Part shown: positions 15,792-25,421 of the stretch, one piece after another
How the letters are laid out: each line of letters starts with the position of its first letter
Numbering within the stretch: the first letter of the stretch is position 1
Assembly (NCBI GenBank): GCA_964427595.1
Contig: CAYRUQ010000008.1
Span: forward strand, 1 to 49,386
Length of the DNA stretch: 49,386 nt
From: Enterosoma sp964427595
GTDB lineage: Bacteria; Bacillota_I; Bacilli_A; RFN20; CAG-288
Direction: 5' to 3'
Translations under genes and position numbers: made by a program
Notes under the pieces: model-generated
Told to the model about the DNA's origin: nothing
The model's input: the letters and a program-made list of their open reading frames with translations, nothing else
Database searches by the model: none

Positions 15792-17030
15792 TTATTTATC
15801 CTCCAAATCATCGATACCAGGTAAGTGGCCTTCGAATTGAATGAGCTCTAAGCTAGCTCCACCACCAGTGGAGACATGAGAGAACTTATCAGCATAGCCG
15901 AATTGTTTAGCAGCCGCCGCTGAATCACCACCACCGATGACAGAGAAAGCACCATTTTCAGTAGCATCAGCGCAAGCGGCACAGACAGCTTTAGTACCAG
16001 AAGCGAACTTTTCGTTCTCAAAGACACCCATAGGACCATTCCAGAAGATAGTCTTAGCTTTCAAGATTTCTTCACGGAAGAGGCTTTCACTCTCAGGGCC
16101 GATATCAAGACCCATGTAGCCATCAGGGATATCATCAATGACAGTCTTGATGTCTTGAGGATCTTCAAACTTCTCAGCGCAAATGGTATCAACAGGAAGG
16201 ATGATCTTACCAGTAGCTAAGCAGTTTTTAGCATATTCGACTTGATCGGCTTCAAACAGTGAGTTACCGATCTTCTTACCATCGGCATAAAGGAAGGTAT
16301 AAGACATACCACCACCGATCAAAATCTTGTCGCATTTCTTAAGAAGAGTGTCGATGACTTTGATCTTATCGGAGACTTTAGAACCACCTAAGATAGCGAT
16401 ATAAGGACGGTCTTCATCAGCACAGTCGACACAGCGTCCAAGTCCCTTGATCTCTTTTTCGACGAGATAACCACAAGCGGTCTCTTTTCCTTCTTCTTTA
16501 AGGAGAGTAGGAACACCGACAGTGGAGACATGGGCTCTATGAGCAGAGCCGAAGGCATCCATGACATAAGCGTCAGCTAAGGAAGCCCATTCTTTAGCTA
16601 ACTCAGGGCAGTTTTTAGTCTCACCTTTTTCATAACGGGTGTTTTGAACTAAAAGAACTTCACCAGCTTTGAGTTCATCAACAGCCTTCTTGAGATTCTC
16701 GCCTCTAGTATCAGGGGAGAATTTGACATTAACTTCATGACCGACTGCTTTTTCAAGATGAGCTTTGAGAGGATCTAAAGCGATCTTAAGATCGTTCTTC
16801 TTGATTTCTTTAGCTAATTCTTCGTCGTCGACTTTACCCCATTTGATCTTGCCGAGGTGAGACATCAAGATGACTTTGGCGTTCTTGTTGACAAGCTCAG
16901 CGATAGTAGGGATAGCCGCTTTGATTCTGTTGTCGTCAGTGATGACTCCGTTCTTATTAGGAACGTTGAAGTCGACTCTGACTAAGACACGCTTATCAGC
17001 AACATTTAAATCAGAAACAATTTTTTTCAT
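15792..17030 (-). CDS. pgk: Phosphoglycerate kinase
   Basis: 412 residues from ATG 17030 (AAAGGG six bases upstream); a longer in-frame start at 17081 would run through an intergenic hairpin and is unlikely. N-terminal substrate signature KRVLVRVDFNVP and MSHLGK, C-terminal nucleotide loop VIGGGDSAAAAKQFG and STGGGASLEL. It makes ATP from 1,3-bisphosphoglycerate. Slightly longer than the usual 390-400 residues. Middle gene of the operon. Confidence 0.96.
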   Translation of the reverse strand: MKKIVSDLNVADKRVLVRVDFNVPNKNGVITDDNRIKAAIPTIAELVNKNAKVILMSHLGKIKWGKVDDEELAKEIKKNDLKIALDPLKAHLEKAVGHEVNVKFSPDTRGENLKKAVDELKAGEVLLVQNTRYEKGETKNCPELAKEWASLADAYVMDAFGSAHRAHVSTVGVPTLLKEEGKETACGYLVEKEIKGLGRCVDCADEDRPYIAILGGSKVSDKIKVIDTLLKKCDKILIGGGMSYTFLYADGKKIGNSLFEADQVEYAKNCLATGKIILPVDTICAEKFEDPQDIKTVIDDIPDGYMGLDIGPESESLFREEILKAKTIFWNGPMGVFENEKFASGTKAVCAACADATENGAFSVIGGGDSAAAAKQFGYADKFSHVSTGGGASLELIQFEGHLPGIDDLEDK

Positions 17031-17061
17031 AGTTACCCTTTCATTCAATCGAATACAAATA

Positions 17062-17088
17062 ATAGGCGGTAGGATACCCACCGCCTAT
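17062..17088 (-). other. Hairpin between gapA and pgk
   Basis: Perfect 9-bp GC-rich stem (17062-17070 with 17080-17088) and a nine-base loop, with no U-run. Such stems between gap and pgk often mark mRNA processing or a 3' stabiliser that keeps gapA message above the rest. That role is inference here. Confidence 0.7.
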
Positions 17089-17114
17089 GCTCAGACTTTA
17101 ATTTATGAAGCGAA

Positions 17115-18149
17115 TCAAGCTAACTTCTGTCCGAAGAGCTTGGTGAGTCTCACATATTGGCAGGTATAGGAGTATTCATTGTCGTACCAAGCGAAGACTT
17201 TGACTAACTGAGTGCCATCAGGAGTGGTGAAGACTTTGGTTTGATCACCATTGTAGATACCACCTTCAGTTCTGCCGATGATGTCTCTAGAGACGATAGG
17301 ATCATCAGTGTAACCGAGGACATCCTTAAGAGTAGTCTCAGAAGCTGTCTTCATCAAAGCGTTGATTTCATCAGCATCCTTAACTTCTTTCTTAAGTCTT
17401 AAGGTGACGTCGATCAAAGAACCATCGAGGACAGGAACACGGATAGCACCACCTTGCATTCTACCCTTTAAGGAAGGAATGACGAGGTTGATAGCCTTAG
17501 CAGCACCAGTGGAAGTAGGAACGATGTTTTGAGCAGCAGCTCTACCTCTGCGGAAATCTTTTTCCTTGATGAGGTCGAGGTTAGTCTGATCGTTAGTGTA
17601 GGCGTGGACAGTGGTCATGAAGCCGCCATCGATTCCATAGTTGTCTTCGATAACCTTGAGAACAGGACCGAGGCAGTTGGTGGTACAGGAAGCACCGGAG
17701 ATGATCTTGTTATCAGCGGTGAGAGAATCAGTGTTGACACCATAGACATAGGTGAGGGTCTCTTTGTCCTTAGCAGGAGCGGACATGACGACACCCTTAG
17801 CACCAGATTTGATATGCCAGCTGCAAGCATCTTGGGTCAAATAGTGACCGGAGCACTCCATGACGATATCGACATGAAGGTCTTTCCAAGGGAAGAGATG
17901 GTCATCATCGGGAGTCTTGAGCTTGAAGACAGGAATCTTCTTGCCATCGACGATGATGTTGGATTCATCAAAAGAAATTTCATGATGATAGGGGCCATGA
18001 GCGGAATCATATTTGAGTAAGTAAGCGAGGTTGGAAGTAGAAGAGAGATCGTTGATAGCGACGATCTCAAAATCCTTGTCTTCAAAAGCACGTCTAAAGG
18101 CAAGACGACCGATACGACCAAATCCATTGATTGCAACTTTAATAGACAT
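17115..18149 (-). CDS. gapA: Glyceraldehyde-3-phosphate dehydrogenase (NAD type)
   Basis: 344 residues. The N-terminal Rossmann motif INGFGRIGR is followed by AINDLS with Asp34 (NAD preference). Catalytic Cys155 is in SGASCTTNCLGP, and the C-terminal WYDNEYSY is present. Oxidises glyceraldehyde-3-phosphate in glycolysis. First gene of gapA-pgk-tpiA, with a strong AGGAGG site seven bases before the ATG and a clear -10 box. Codon use looks like that of a highly expressed gene. No cggR regulator precedes it. Confidence 0.97.
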   Translation of the reverse strand: MSIKVAINGFGRIGRLAFRRAFEDKDFEIVAINDLSSTSNLAYLLKYDSAHGPYHHEISFDESNIIVDGKKIPVFKLKTPDDDHLFPWKDLHVDIVMECSGHYLTQDACSWHIKSGAKGVVMSAPAKDKETLTYVYGVNTDSLTADNKIISGASCTTNCLGPVLKVIEDNYGIDGGFMTTVHAYTNDQTNLDLIKEKDFRRGRAAAQNIVPTSTGAAKAINLVIPSLKGRMQGGAIRVPVLDGSLIDVTLRLKKEVKDADEINALMKTASETTLKDVLGYTDDPIVSRDIIGRTEGGIYNGDQTKVFTTPDGTQLVKVFAWYDNEYSYTCQYVRLTKLFGQKLA

Positions 18150-18174
18150 TTTTGTCCTCCTAAATACAGCTATA

Positions 18175-18180
18175 ATTATA
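18175..18180 (-). promoter_or_regulatory. -10 box (TATAAT) of the glycolytic operon
   Basis: TATAAT on the minus strand, 25 bases before the gapA ATG, giving a leader of about 19 bases with AGGAGG. The -35 is weak (TTTAAT at 17 bases). Confidence 0.65.
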
Positions 18181-18237
18181 GCGAAACACGCAGAAAAATT
18201 AAATATTTTTGCAAAAAATGCACAATAATAGGGTTTT

Positions 18238-18267
18238 CATTGCATAAATTGAACACTATTTGCAATG
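18238..18267. promoter_or_regulatory. Inverted repeat CATTGCA-N16-TGCAATG upstream of gapA
   Basis: Seven-base perfect arms at 18238-18244 and 18261-18267, upstream of the gapA promoter. Two more TTGCA/TGCA words lie nearby. Candidate operator or activator site for the operon; no known regulator is matched. Confidence 0.4.
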
Positions 18268-18299
18268 TTTTCTATTTTCTTGCTCAAAACGGGTGCGCA

Positions 18300-19286
18300 T
18301 CACGCATTATCTTGAGTATTTTCTCGTTTTCTCAGCTCGTCAGCTTTCTCTCTTATACCTCTTAAAATATGTACGACACCCGACTTGGTGATCTGTATTC
18401 CTTTTTGAGTGACTTCTTCTGCTAACTCACGATAATTAGCATCGGTCAAAGTCAAACGAGCGTTGATAACAGCTCTAGTTTTATCATCGAAGAATTCAAT
18501 GTTTTTATATTTCAAAACTAGATTGATATCATCGATGTCTTTTTTAGAAGCAGCGAGAGTTTTCACATAATTAGCTGAGTCGCAGATAGCTAAGCGATTG
18601 TTGGTGTTGATATCATCCTTTAAGATACGGATGTTCTCAAACTCAAACATCGCTTCTGTCGCTCCTAAGAAAGTGAGAAAGACAGAGATTTGATCACTTT
18701 TCTTTAAATAAAGGACATGTTTTTCTCTTCTTAATATGTATTTAAAAGACATCGTTCTCTCTTCTTTAAAAGAGTCAAGTTTCTTATTGATGACTAAACT
18801 ATCTTTCTTATCACTAAAAGCCATCTCTGCATAATAGGAAGTCTTCTTAGCTGATGGATTATTAACAGAACCATTAGCTAAAAAGCAACCAATCAATAAG
18901 AACTTGAAGTTCTTCTGTTTCAAACCTTCTTGAGGAGGTATTCTCTCTAATCCGTCATCTTTGAAAATCTCTAGATCTTCCATCACATCATAAAGTCGAG
19001 AATCGACGACTCTGATCGTATAAACAAGACCTTGTTTGAAACGTTTGATCTTCTCATAGACGATTTCGGGAGATAAAGAATAGACTTCTTTTAGTGCGCT
19101 GAAAAGAAGTTTAGCTACTGGTGCTAATTCAGTTTGAAGAGTGAGGGTCGGATTTTTACCGATAGAAAAACTACCTCCGTTTCTGACAAAACCAGAGAGG
19201 ATGAATTTCTTCTCAGAAGGAGAATACTGATTGGTGGCGATCTCCACCTTAACTTTTCTTGCAAAGGGAATCTTATTTTCAGGCAT
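18300..19286 (-). CDS. whiA: WhiA-family DNA-binding protein
   Basis: 328 residues. The N-terminal half shows the LAGLIDADG-endonuclease-like fold typical of WhiA (about 20-210: LSGFVRNGGSFSI, LLIGCFLANGSVNNP). The C-terminal helix-turn-helix (about 240-315) has LTDANYRELAEEVTQKGIQITKSGV. WhiA is a conserved Gram-positive regulator linked to division and chromosome segregation. The start overlaps trxB by eight bases. In Bacillus the neighbours are rapZ, yvcK and crh; here rapZ and yvcK are missing and the Crh-like gene is elsewhere (5337). Confidence 0.93.
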   Translation of the reverse strand: MPENKIPFARKVKVEIATNQYSPSEKKFILSGFVRNGGSFSIGKNPTLTLQTELAPVAKLLFSALKEVYSLSPEIVYEKIKRFKQGLVYTIRVVDSRLYDVMEDLEIFKDDGLERIPPQEGLKQKNFKFLLIGCFLANGSVNNPSAKKTSYYAEMAFSDKKDSLVINKKLDSFKEERTMSFKYILRREKHVLYLKKSDQISVFLTFLGATEAMFEFENIRILKDDINTNNRLAICDSANYVKTLAASKKDIDDINLVLKYKNIEFFDDKTRAVINARLTLTDANYRELAEEVTQKGIQITKSGVVHILRGIREKADELRKRENTQDNA

Positions 19287-20202
19287 CTTTATTCAAATAT
19301 CTTTGATGGATGATAGTGGCAGCTAGAGCACCATCACTAGTAGCAGAGACGATCTGTCTTAGCGGAGTGTTTCTACAATCTCCAACGGCGAACAGATTTT
19401 TGATCTTCGTCTCTGAATTATTATCAGTGATAGCAAACCCGTGTTCATCTTTAAATCCATCTATCTTAACAAAATCGAGGGTAGGAATAGCACCGATATA
19501 GACGAAAAGACCATTAACTTCAATCACCTTTTCCTCACCGGTAATTTTATGTCTTAAAGTCACTTTTTCAAGCGTCTTTTCTCCATCACAGGATATAGCT
19601 TCATAAGGAACTAAAATGGTCGTATTCGAACAACTTTTAAATCTGTTAACAACTTCCTCATGAGCACGGAAATTCTCATGACGAGCAAGAAGATAAACAT
19701 GAGAAGTAATCTCTGCTAAATAACAAGCTTCTTCAAACCCAGCATTACCAGCTCCAATCACTAAGACATTCTTTCCTTTATAGAAAGCGCCATCACAGAT
19801 AGCACAAGAAGAGAAACCACGTCTAGCGAATTTCTCTTCACCAGGAAGGTGATATTCTTTCTGTTTTAAACCATTAGCTAAGATGACATAACGGAAGTCT
19901 CTTTCTTCTTTTCCATATTTAAGATGGAAAGTAGAATCATCGTTCAATGTCAAAGAAGTCACTTCTTTATAGATGGGTTTGATAGATAAAGAAGAGAGCT
20001 GTTTTTCAAAGGAATCAGAAAGAAGAGGACCAGTCTCTCCTAAATAACCAGGATAATTCTCAATCCTCTCAGTGAAATTGGTCTTACCACCGATCAATTC
20101 TTTCTCAAAAAGGACAGGACTCATCCCATATCTTTTAAGATAGATGCTAGCACTGACACCAGCTGGGCCACCACCGATGATAGCTACTTCTTTATCATTC
20201 AT
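19279..20202 (-). CDS. trxB: Thioredoxin reductase
   Basis: 307 residues from ATG 20202, preceded by AAAGGAG at nine bases; an ATG eight codons upstream has no ribosome site. FAD-binding GGGPAGVSASIYL at 10-22, redox pair Cys133-Ala-Ile-Cys136, NAD(P)H-binding GAGNAGFEEA, and C-terminal FAD motif FAVGDCRNTPLRQI. It reduces thioredoxin in the cytoplasm. The nucleotide-binding loop is GAGNAG rather than the commoner GGGNSA, so ferredoxin/flavodoxin-type variants cannot be ruled out. Operon uvrA-hprK-lgt-trxB-whiA. Confidence 0.92.
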   Translation of the reverse strand: MNDKEVAIIGGGPAGVSASIYLKRYGMSPVLFEKELIGGKTNFTERIENYPGYLGETGPLLSDSFEKQLSSLSIKPIYKEVTSLTLNDDSTFHLKYGKEERDFRYVILANGLKQKEYHLPGEEKFARRGFSSCAICDGAFYKGKNVLVIGAGNAGFEEACYLAEITSHVYLLARHENFRAHEEVVNRFKSCSNTTILVPYEAISCDGEKTLEKVTLRHKITGEEKVIEVNGLFVYIGAIPTLDFVKIDGFKDEHGFAITDNNSETKIKNLFAVGDCRNTPLRQIVSATSDGALAATIIHQRYLNKDA

Positions 20203-20289
20203 TAAAAACACTCCTTTCTCAGTCATATAGCTTTAGACAGATTAACAGAAAACAAAATTCAGTTAGTCTTAGACGCTTTAAGCTATACC

Positions 20290-21309
20290 TTAAGTGTTTT
20301 TGTTATTCTCCTCATTTTGTATTTGAGATAGTTTCTCTAGGTCTTCATTTGAGAAACCATCAGGAGTTTTCGTTTCGGCAACCAATTGTTCTTCATCTCT
20401 TTTATCAAGGAACTTATTGATGATAGGAACATTATCAAGTTTTCCTTTTTTACTCAGATATCTAAGAACATGGTTCAGAACTATTAGTAGAACACCGATG
20501 ACGATGAAGATGATAGCCATGATCAGAGAATTATAGGATGAATAATCACCATCTTGTTCGCCCATGATAAAAGCGGTATTTCTGACAGGCTCTAATATCA
20601 ACCTTGTTATTCCATAAGCGACAAAATAGAAGAAAGATTGATCACCTAATTTGTAGTGCTTTCCTTCTAGTGCTTTGATTCCTTCTGTGATGATGAAATA
20701 GAAAGCGACATTGATGACTCCTTCAATCAAGAATAAAGGAGCAGCCACAGCTCCAGAAGAGATCGTGACTGAACCAGTCATAGTACCAGTCATATTGTTA
20801 GTTATGAAGCTAGGAAGAAAACTCCAAGCATCTAAAGAGACAGCATGACCGAAGACTTCTGAGTTGAAGAAGTTTCCCCATCTTCCGATGGCTTGGGCAA
20901 TCAAGATAGTAGGAACAGCCATATCAGTCGCTTGTAAGACTGGTGTTCCTTTTCTAGCGAATTTAACAAAGAGAACACCTGCTAAGACGCCAAAGATGAC
21001 TCCTCCTTGGATAGCTAGTCCTCCGTTCCATATCTCAAAGACTCGATAGAAAGGTTGATTAGCAAATTCAGTAGACCAACTAGCGATGACATACCAGATG
21101 CGAGCGCCGATGATTCCACTAGGGAAAGCCACCAAAAAGACCATGTTGAAAAACTTAGGATCATAGCCGGCTTTATAAGCTCGATAATTAGATAAAAGCA
21201 AAGCTAAAATAGCGCCAACTATGATGAAGATGGCGTAAAAACGGATGACAGGATCATCAAAGGGTATGCCTGCTGGATACCCTTCTGGATAGATTGTATA
21301 TAGTGTCAT
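20290..21309 (-). CDS. lgt: Prolipoprotein diacylglyceryl transferase
   Basis: 339 residues with seven membrane helices. The Lgt signature RWGNFFNSEVFG is present near residue 145, preceded by the conserved GARIWYVIASW and NGGLAIQGG. It attaches diacylglycerol from phosphatidylglycerol to the lipobox Cys of prelipoproteins at the membrane. The C-terminal acidic tail of about 45 residues is longer than usual. The start overlaps hprK by four bases. Confidence 0.95.
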   Translation of the reverse strand: MTLYTIYPEGYPAGIPFDDPVIRFYAIFIIVGAILALLLSNYRAYKAGYDPKFFNMVFLVAFPSGIIGARIWYVIASWSTEFANQPFYRVFEIWNGGLAIQGGVIFGVLAGVLFVKFARKGTPVLQATDMAVPTILIAQAIGRWGNFFNSEVFGHAVSLDAWSFLPSFITNNMTGTMTGSVTISSGAVAAPLFLIEGVINVAFYFIITEGIKALEGKHYKLGDQSFFYFVAYGITRLILEPVRNTAFIMGEQDGDYSSYNSLIMAIIFIVIGVLLIVLNHVLRYLSKKGKLDNVPIINKFLDKRDEEQLVAETKTPDGFSNEDLEKLSQIQNEENNKNT

Positions 21310-22406
21310 TTGCTCTTCTTTCCACCAGTGACGATAACTTTATTGATAGGAGGTGTGTTAGGTTCGTATTCCCTATTGATACCACCGACTTGTAATGATG
21401 ATCTCTCATCGGGTTCAGGATTCTTAGAGACGATATGAGCAGTTTTAGAAGAAGAAGTATTGACGATCATCTCAGCTTCTCTTTGCTCAATCTCATGTTT
21501 CGTTCTTAGTTCTTCAAGTCTTCTTTGGAACTCATAACCGGTATCATAACCGAAATTTTTAAGCTTGAAATTGGTGACAGCTGTCTCGATGATATCAGAC
21601 ATCGATCGAGCGGCTGAAACAGGAAGCTTGATGACAGGAACACTCTCTCCTAATATCTCAACTCTATCAGTCTTCATTCCGACTCTTTCAAGAGGTTCAT
21701 TTTGATTGAAAGAGACGAGGTTGATAATCAGCTTGATGACAGAGCTATCGGTGAGAGAATTGATACCAAACATCCTAGCGACATCGATGATACCGATACC
21801 TCTCACCTCCATCATTCCATAGATGGATTCGGGACAAGTACCGACTAGATTACCTCTGACGGCTGAGATGTTGACTCTATCATCAGCGATCAAACGGTGT
21901 CCTTTCTTGATTAAATCAAGGGATATTTCTGATTTACCGATACCCGATTCACCTCGGATGATGACACCGACATCATAAATCTCAAGTAGACAAGCATGAA
22001 TCGCTGTCTTAGGAGCTAAAGCTTCTGTCAAATAAACATAAATATCGGATTCGAGTTGTGAAGTATCAGACTCACTTTCAAAAAGAGGGCAGTCAGTCTC
22101 TTTAGCTGCTCTTAAAAGAGGTTCCGGACAAGGATTACCATGAGTGATGATGACACCCGGACACTCTGAATTACAGATCTTCAGACAATTTTTATAGATT
22201 TCTTCAGGATCGACATTATGAATCAAAGCCATCTCTTTATTTCCGATGAGCATGATTCTCTTCTTTTCATGGTAACTGAAAAGACCAGAGAGCTCTAAAC
22301 CGGGACGATCAAGCTCAGGGACGATGATCGGTCTTTTTAGGGAGTTGAGGTTTCCGTTAAGAATTTTGAAGCTGAAGTGATTAGCTAAATCTAAACTAGT
22401 AAACAC
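21306..22406 (-). CDS. hprK: HPr kinase/phosphorylase
   Basis: 366 residues from a GTG at 22406, chosen because AAGGAGG sits eight bases before it; a longer frame from 22472 runs through that site. Walker A GESGIGKS (152-159), conserved His138 in HACLLEIYDVGV, and the HprK signature MEVRGIGIIDVARMFG. It phosphorylates and dephosphorylates the regulatory serine of HPr or Crh in response to glycolytic metabolites, driving CcpA-dependent control. Its likely substrate here is the Crh-like protein at 5337-5603. A C-terminal extension of about 50 residues beyond the Bacillus length is unusual. Confidence 0.95.
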   Translation of the reverse strand: MFTSLDLANHFSFKILNGNLNSLKRPIIVPELDRPGLELSGLFSYHEKKRIMLIGNKEMALIHNVDPEEIYKNCLKICNSECPGVIITHGNPCPEPLLRAAKETDCPLFESESDTSQLESDIYVYLTEALAPKTAIHACLLEIYDVGVIIRGESGIGKSEISLDLIKKGHRLIADDRVNISAVRGNLVGTCPESIYGMMEVRGIGIIDVARMFGINSLTDSSVIKLIINLVSFNQNEPLERVGMKTDRVEILGESVPVIKLPVSAARSMSDIIETAVTNFKLKNFGYDTGYEFQRRLEELRTKHEIEQREAEMIVNTSSSKTAHIVSKNPEPDERSSLQVGGINREYEPNTPPINKVIVTGGKKSK

Positions 22407-22483
22407 CTTTCTCACCTCCTTCATCCAATCTATAAGAATATAGTCTCTTATTAATCTACTAAATTGTAGCAAAAAACATCGAA

Positions 22484-25339
22484 TTACTTCTTTACCGGTT
22501 GGTATTTATGCTTTTCAAGCTCTCGTTTTAGATATTGACCAGTGAATGATTTTTCACAGTTAACTATATCATCAGGAGAACCTTGGAAGACTACTTCACC
22601 ACCTCTATCACCTCCTTCAGGGCCTAAGTCGATGATGTAATCAGCGCATTTAATGACATCGAGATTATGTTCGATGACAACGATGGTATTACCAGAGTCA
22701 ACTAGTCTATTTAAAACATTGACGAGCCTGCTGATATCATGAGGATGAAGTCCGGTCGTCGGTTCATCTAGAATGTAGAGAGTTCTACCATCAGAATACT
22801 TTTCAAGCTCGTAAGCGAGTTTAACTCTTTGAGCCTCGCCACCAGAGAGAGTAGTGGAAGGCTGGCCGAGTTTGATATAACCGAGTCCGACATCCACTAA
22901 GGTTTGAAGTTTTCTTCTCACTGATTGATTGGTGCTGAAGAATGAGAGAGCTTCTTCTGCTCTCATATCTAAGATATCAGCGATGCTCTTTCCTTTATAT
23001 TTGATAGAAAGAACATCCTCGGTATATCTCTTTCCGTGACAGACATCACAGGTGACATAAACATCAGGAAGGAAGTTCATCGATATTCTTCTTACACCAT
23101 CTCCACAACATGTCTCACATCTGCCACCAGGTAGATTGAAAGAAAAGTGTGATTTAGTCATACCTTTGATCTTCGCTTCGGATGTTTGAGCAAAGATATC
23201 TCTTATATCATTAAAAACCTTGATATAAGTAGCAGGGTTGCTTCTAGGCGTTCTTCCTATAGGTTCTTGAGAGATGTTGATTATCTTTGTGATCATCTTG
23301 GAATTTTCAACATCATCACAACAAGGATCAACACCATCATTACATTTCATCTTTTCTCTGAACTTATGATACAAAGCCTCATCGATTAAAGATGATTTTC
23401 CAGAACCAGAAACACCCGTCACACAAGTGAAGCAACCAAGAGGGATAGAGACATCAATGTGTTTAAGATTATGACAATAGGCGTTTTTGACTTCTAAGCA
23501 TTTATCGATAGTTCTTCTCACTTTAGGAGCTTTGATGAGCTTTCTACCTGCTAGATAATCACCAGTTAGAGAGTCTTCACATTCGATAAGACCATCAGGC
23601 TTACCGGCATAGACGACTTCACCACCATGTTCACCAGCCCCTTTTCCGATATCAACTACATAATCAGCAGCTAATATCGTGTCTTCATCATGTTCAACGA
23701 CAATTAGAGAATTACCTAAATCTCTCATCTCTTTTAAGGTGGTGATCAACTTATCGTTATCTCTTTGATGAAGACCGATAGAAGGTTCATCTAGGACATA
23801 TAAAACACCGGTTAATCTACTTCCGATTTGAGTAGCTAATCTGATTCTTTGACTCTCACCGCCCGAGAGAGTAGAAGCTGTTCTAGAGAGAGTCAAATAA
23901 TCAAGGCCGACATCAATCAAGAATTTCAACCTGTTTTTAACTTCATTGATGACCATCGAAGAGATCTCTTGTTGAAGAGGGGTCAATGTAGGAACTAAAT
24001 CAGTGAAGAAATCATATATCTTCTGTAAGTTTAAAGAACAGAGTTCATAGATATTAAGTCCACCGATTCTGACTGATAAGACTTCTTTTGAGAGTCTTGC
24101 ACCATGACAATCCGGACATTCTTTCTCGGCCATGAAAGTTCCATAGAAAGTCTTCATAAACTCAGAGCTAGTCGATAAATAAAGGCGGTCGATTCTTGCT
24201 TTAAGACCTTCAGTCACTGTTTTCTTAATCTTAGAACCAGTTGATGTTTTATGAATATAAGTGACAGGCTCATCAGGCCCATAGATGATGATATTCTTCT
24301 GTCTTTCTGAGAGGCGATTAAAAGGAGTTTTAGTTGATATCTTATATTTTGAAAGAACTGCATAGAAATCGGACCACTCTATAGTCTCGTGATTATTCTT
24401 AGGAAGGCAAGCGATAGCACCTTCTTCGATAGACAAGGTAGGATCAGCGATTAATAAATTAGGATCTGCTTCTATAGTCACACCAAGTCCATTACAAGTA
24501 GAACAGCATCCTAACGGATTATTGAAAGAAAACAATCTAGGTTCTAAAGGTGGGATTGTAAATCCGCATTCAGGACAGGATTGATGTTCTGAATAAAGTC
24601 TTTCTTTTCCATTAGTTTCGACGACTACATATCCGTTAGCAAAATCTAAAGCAGTTCTAAGTGAATTAAAAAGACGATCTGTTTTCTCTTCACTAAGTAT
24701 GAATCTATCAATAGCAAAAGATATGGTGTGTTTTTGATTCTTATCAAGAAGAGGAGGTTCTTCATACTTAGTCAACTCTCCACCATCAATCCTTGCTCTT
24801 TTAAAACCGGCTACTAAAAACTTCAGGATAGTAGCGACATGAGTACCTTTTTCATTTTGAACAACTGGAGCATAGATAGTCAGTCTTGTTCCTTCTGGAT
24901 TTTCTTTGATTGAGTTGACTATTTGTTGGAGTGAATAAGCGGTGATAGGAGTGTGGTGTTCAGGACAATAAGCGACACCGATTCTAGAGTAAAGAAGTCT
25001 TAAATAATCATATATTTCAGTGACAGTACCGACGGTTGATCTTGGATTATGAGAAGTCGTCTTTTGATCGATTGAAATAGCTGGTGATAAACCATCTATC
25101 GAATCTACTTCTGGTTTTGAGAAATCTCCTAAAAATTGTCTCGCATAGCTTGATAAAGACTCAACATATCTTCTTTGACCTTCAGCAAATATCGTATCAA
25201 AGGCTAATGTAGATTTACCAGATCCAGAGACTCCTGAAAAGACAACAAGAGAATTCTTAGGTATCTCTACATCGATATTTTTCAAATTGTTTTCTTTAGC
25301 GCCTTTAACGACTATGTAGTCCTTATAGTTATCTGTCAT
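22484..25339 (-). CDS. uvrA: UvrABC excinuclease subunit A
   Basis: 951 residues from ATG 25339 (the ORF extends 12 codons further, but the family begins MTDNYKDYIVVKGAKENNLKN). Two ABC ATPase modules: Walker A GVSGSGKSTLAFDT and GVSGSGKSSLIDEA, two LSGGE signatures (TLSGGESQRIRLA, TLSGGEAQRVKLA) and zinc-binding CPECG, CPDCHG and CETCCGDG/CDVCHGKR cysteines. It recognises DNA lesions with UvrB in nucleotide excision repair. First gene of the hprK-lgt-trxB-whiA unit; uvrB is at 41517-43499 rather than adjacent as in many Firmicutes. Confidence 0.97.
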   Translation of the reverse strand: MTDNYKDYIVVKGAKENNLKNIDVEIPKNSLVVFSGVSGSGKSTLAFDTIFAEGQRRYVESLSSYARQFLGDFSKPEVDSIDGLSPAISIDQKTTSHNPRSTVGTVTEIYDYLRLLYSRIGVAYCPEHHTPITAYSLQQIVNSIKENPEGTRLTIYAPVVQNEKGTHVATILKFLVAGFKRARIDGGELTKYEEPPLLDKNQKHTISFAIDRFILSEEKTDRLFNSLRTALDFANGYVVVETNGKERLYSEHQSCPECGFTIPPLEPRLFSFNNPLGCCSTCNGLGVTIEADPNLLIADPTLSIEEGAIACLPKNNHETIEWSDFYAVLSKYKISTKTPFNRLSERQKNIIIYGPDEPVTYIHKTSTGSKIKKTVTEGLKARIDRLYLSTSSEFMKTFYGTFMAEKECPDCHGARLSKEVLSVRIGGLNIYELCSLNLQKIYDFFTDLVPTLTPLQQEISSMVINEVKNRLKFLIDVGLDYLTLSRTASTLSGGESQRIRLATQIGSRLTGVLYVLDEPSIGLHQRDNDKLITTLKEMRDLGNSLIVVEHDEDTILAADYVVDIGKGAGEHGGEVVYAGKPDGLIECEDSLTGDYLAGRKLIKAPKVRRTIDKCLEVKNAYCHNLKHIDVSIPLGCFTCVTGVSGSGKSSLIDEALYHKFREKMKCNDGVDPCCDDVENSKMITKIINISQEPIGRTPRSNPATYIKVFNDIRDIFAQTSEAKIKGMTKSHFSFNLPGGRCETCCGDGVRRISMNFLPDVYVTCDVCHGKRYTEDVLSIKYKGKSIADILDMRAEEALSFFSTNQSVRRKLQTLVDVGLGYIKLGQPSTTLSGGEAQRVKLAYELEKYSDGRTLYILDEPTTGLHPHDISRLVNVLNRLVDSGNTIVVIEHNLDVIKCADYIIDLGPEGGDRGGEVVFQGSPDDIVNCEKSFTGQYLKRELEKHKYQPVKK

Positions 25340-25363
25340 TTTTTCTTTCTCTCTCAATCTTTC

Positions 25364-25369
25364 ATTATA
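25364..25369 (-). promoter_or_regulatory. -10 box (TATAAT) of the uvrA operon
   Basis: TATAAT on the minus strand, 24 bases before the uvrA ATG; no clear -35. GAGAGAAAG supplies a weak ribosome site. Confidence 0.5.
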
Positions 25370-25421
25370 GAACAAACGATGTTTAGTTTGTTATTGCACG
25401 AACTGGAGTTATATGGACTAG

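Noticed and set aside
17529..18020. 163-residue frame opposite gapA
   Set aside because: Antisense shadow of a highly biased, conserved gene; no ribosome site and no known motif.
18181..18299. cggR-type operator control of gapA
   Set aside because: No cggR gene and no direct-repeat CggR site; only an unrelated inverted repeat is present.
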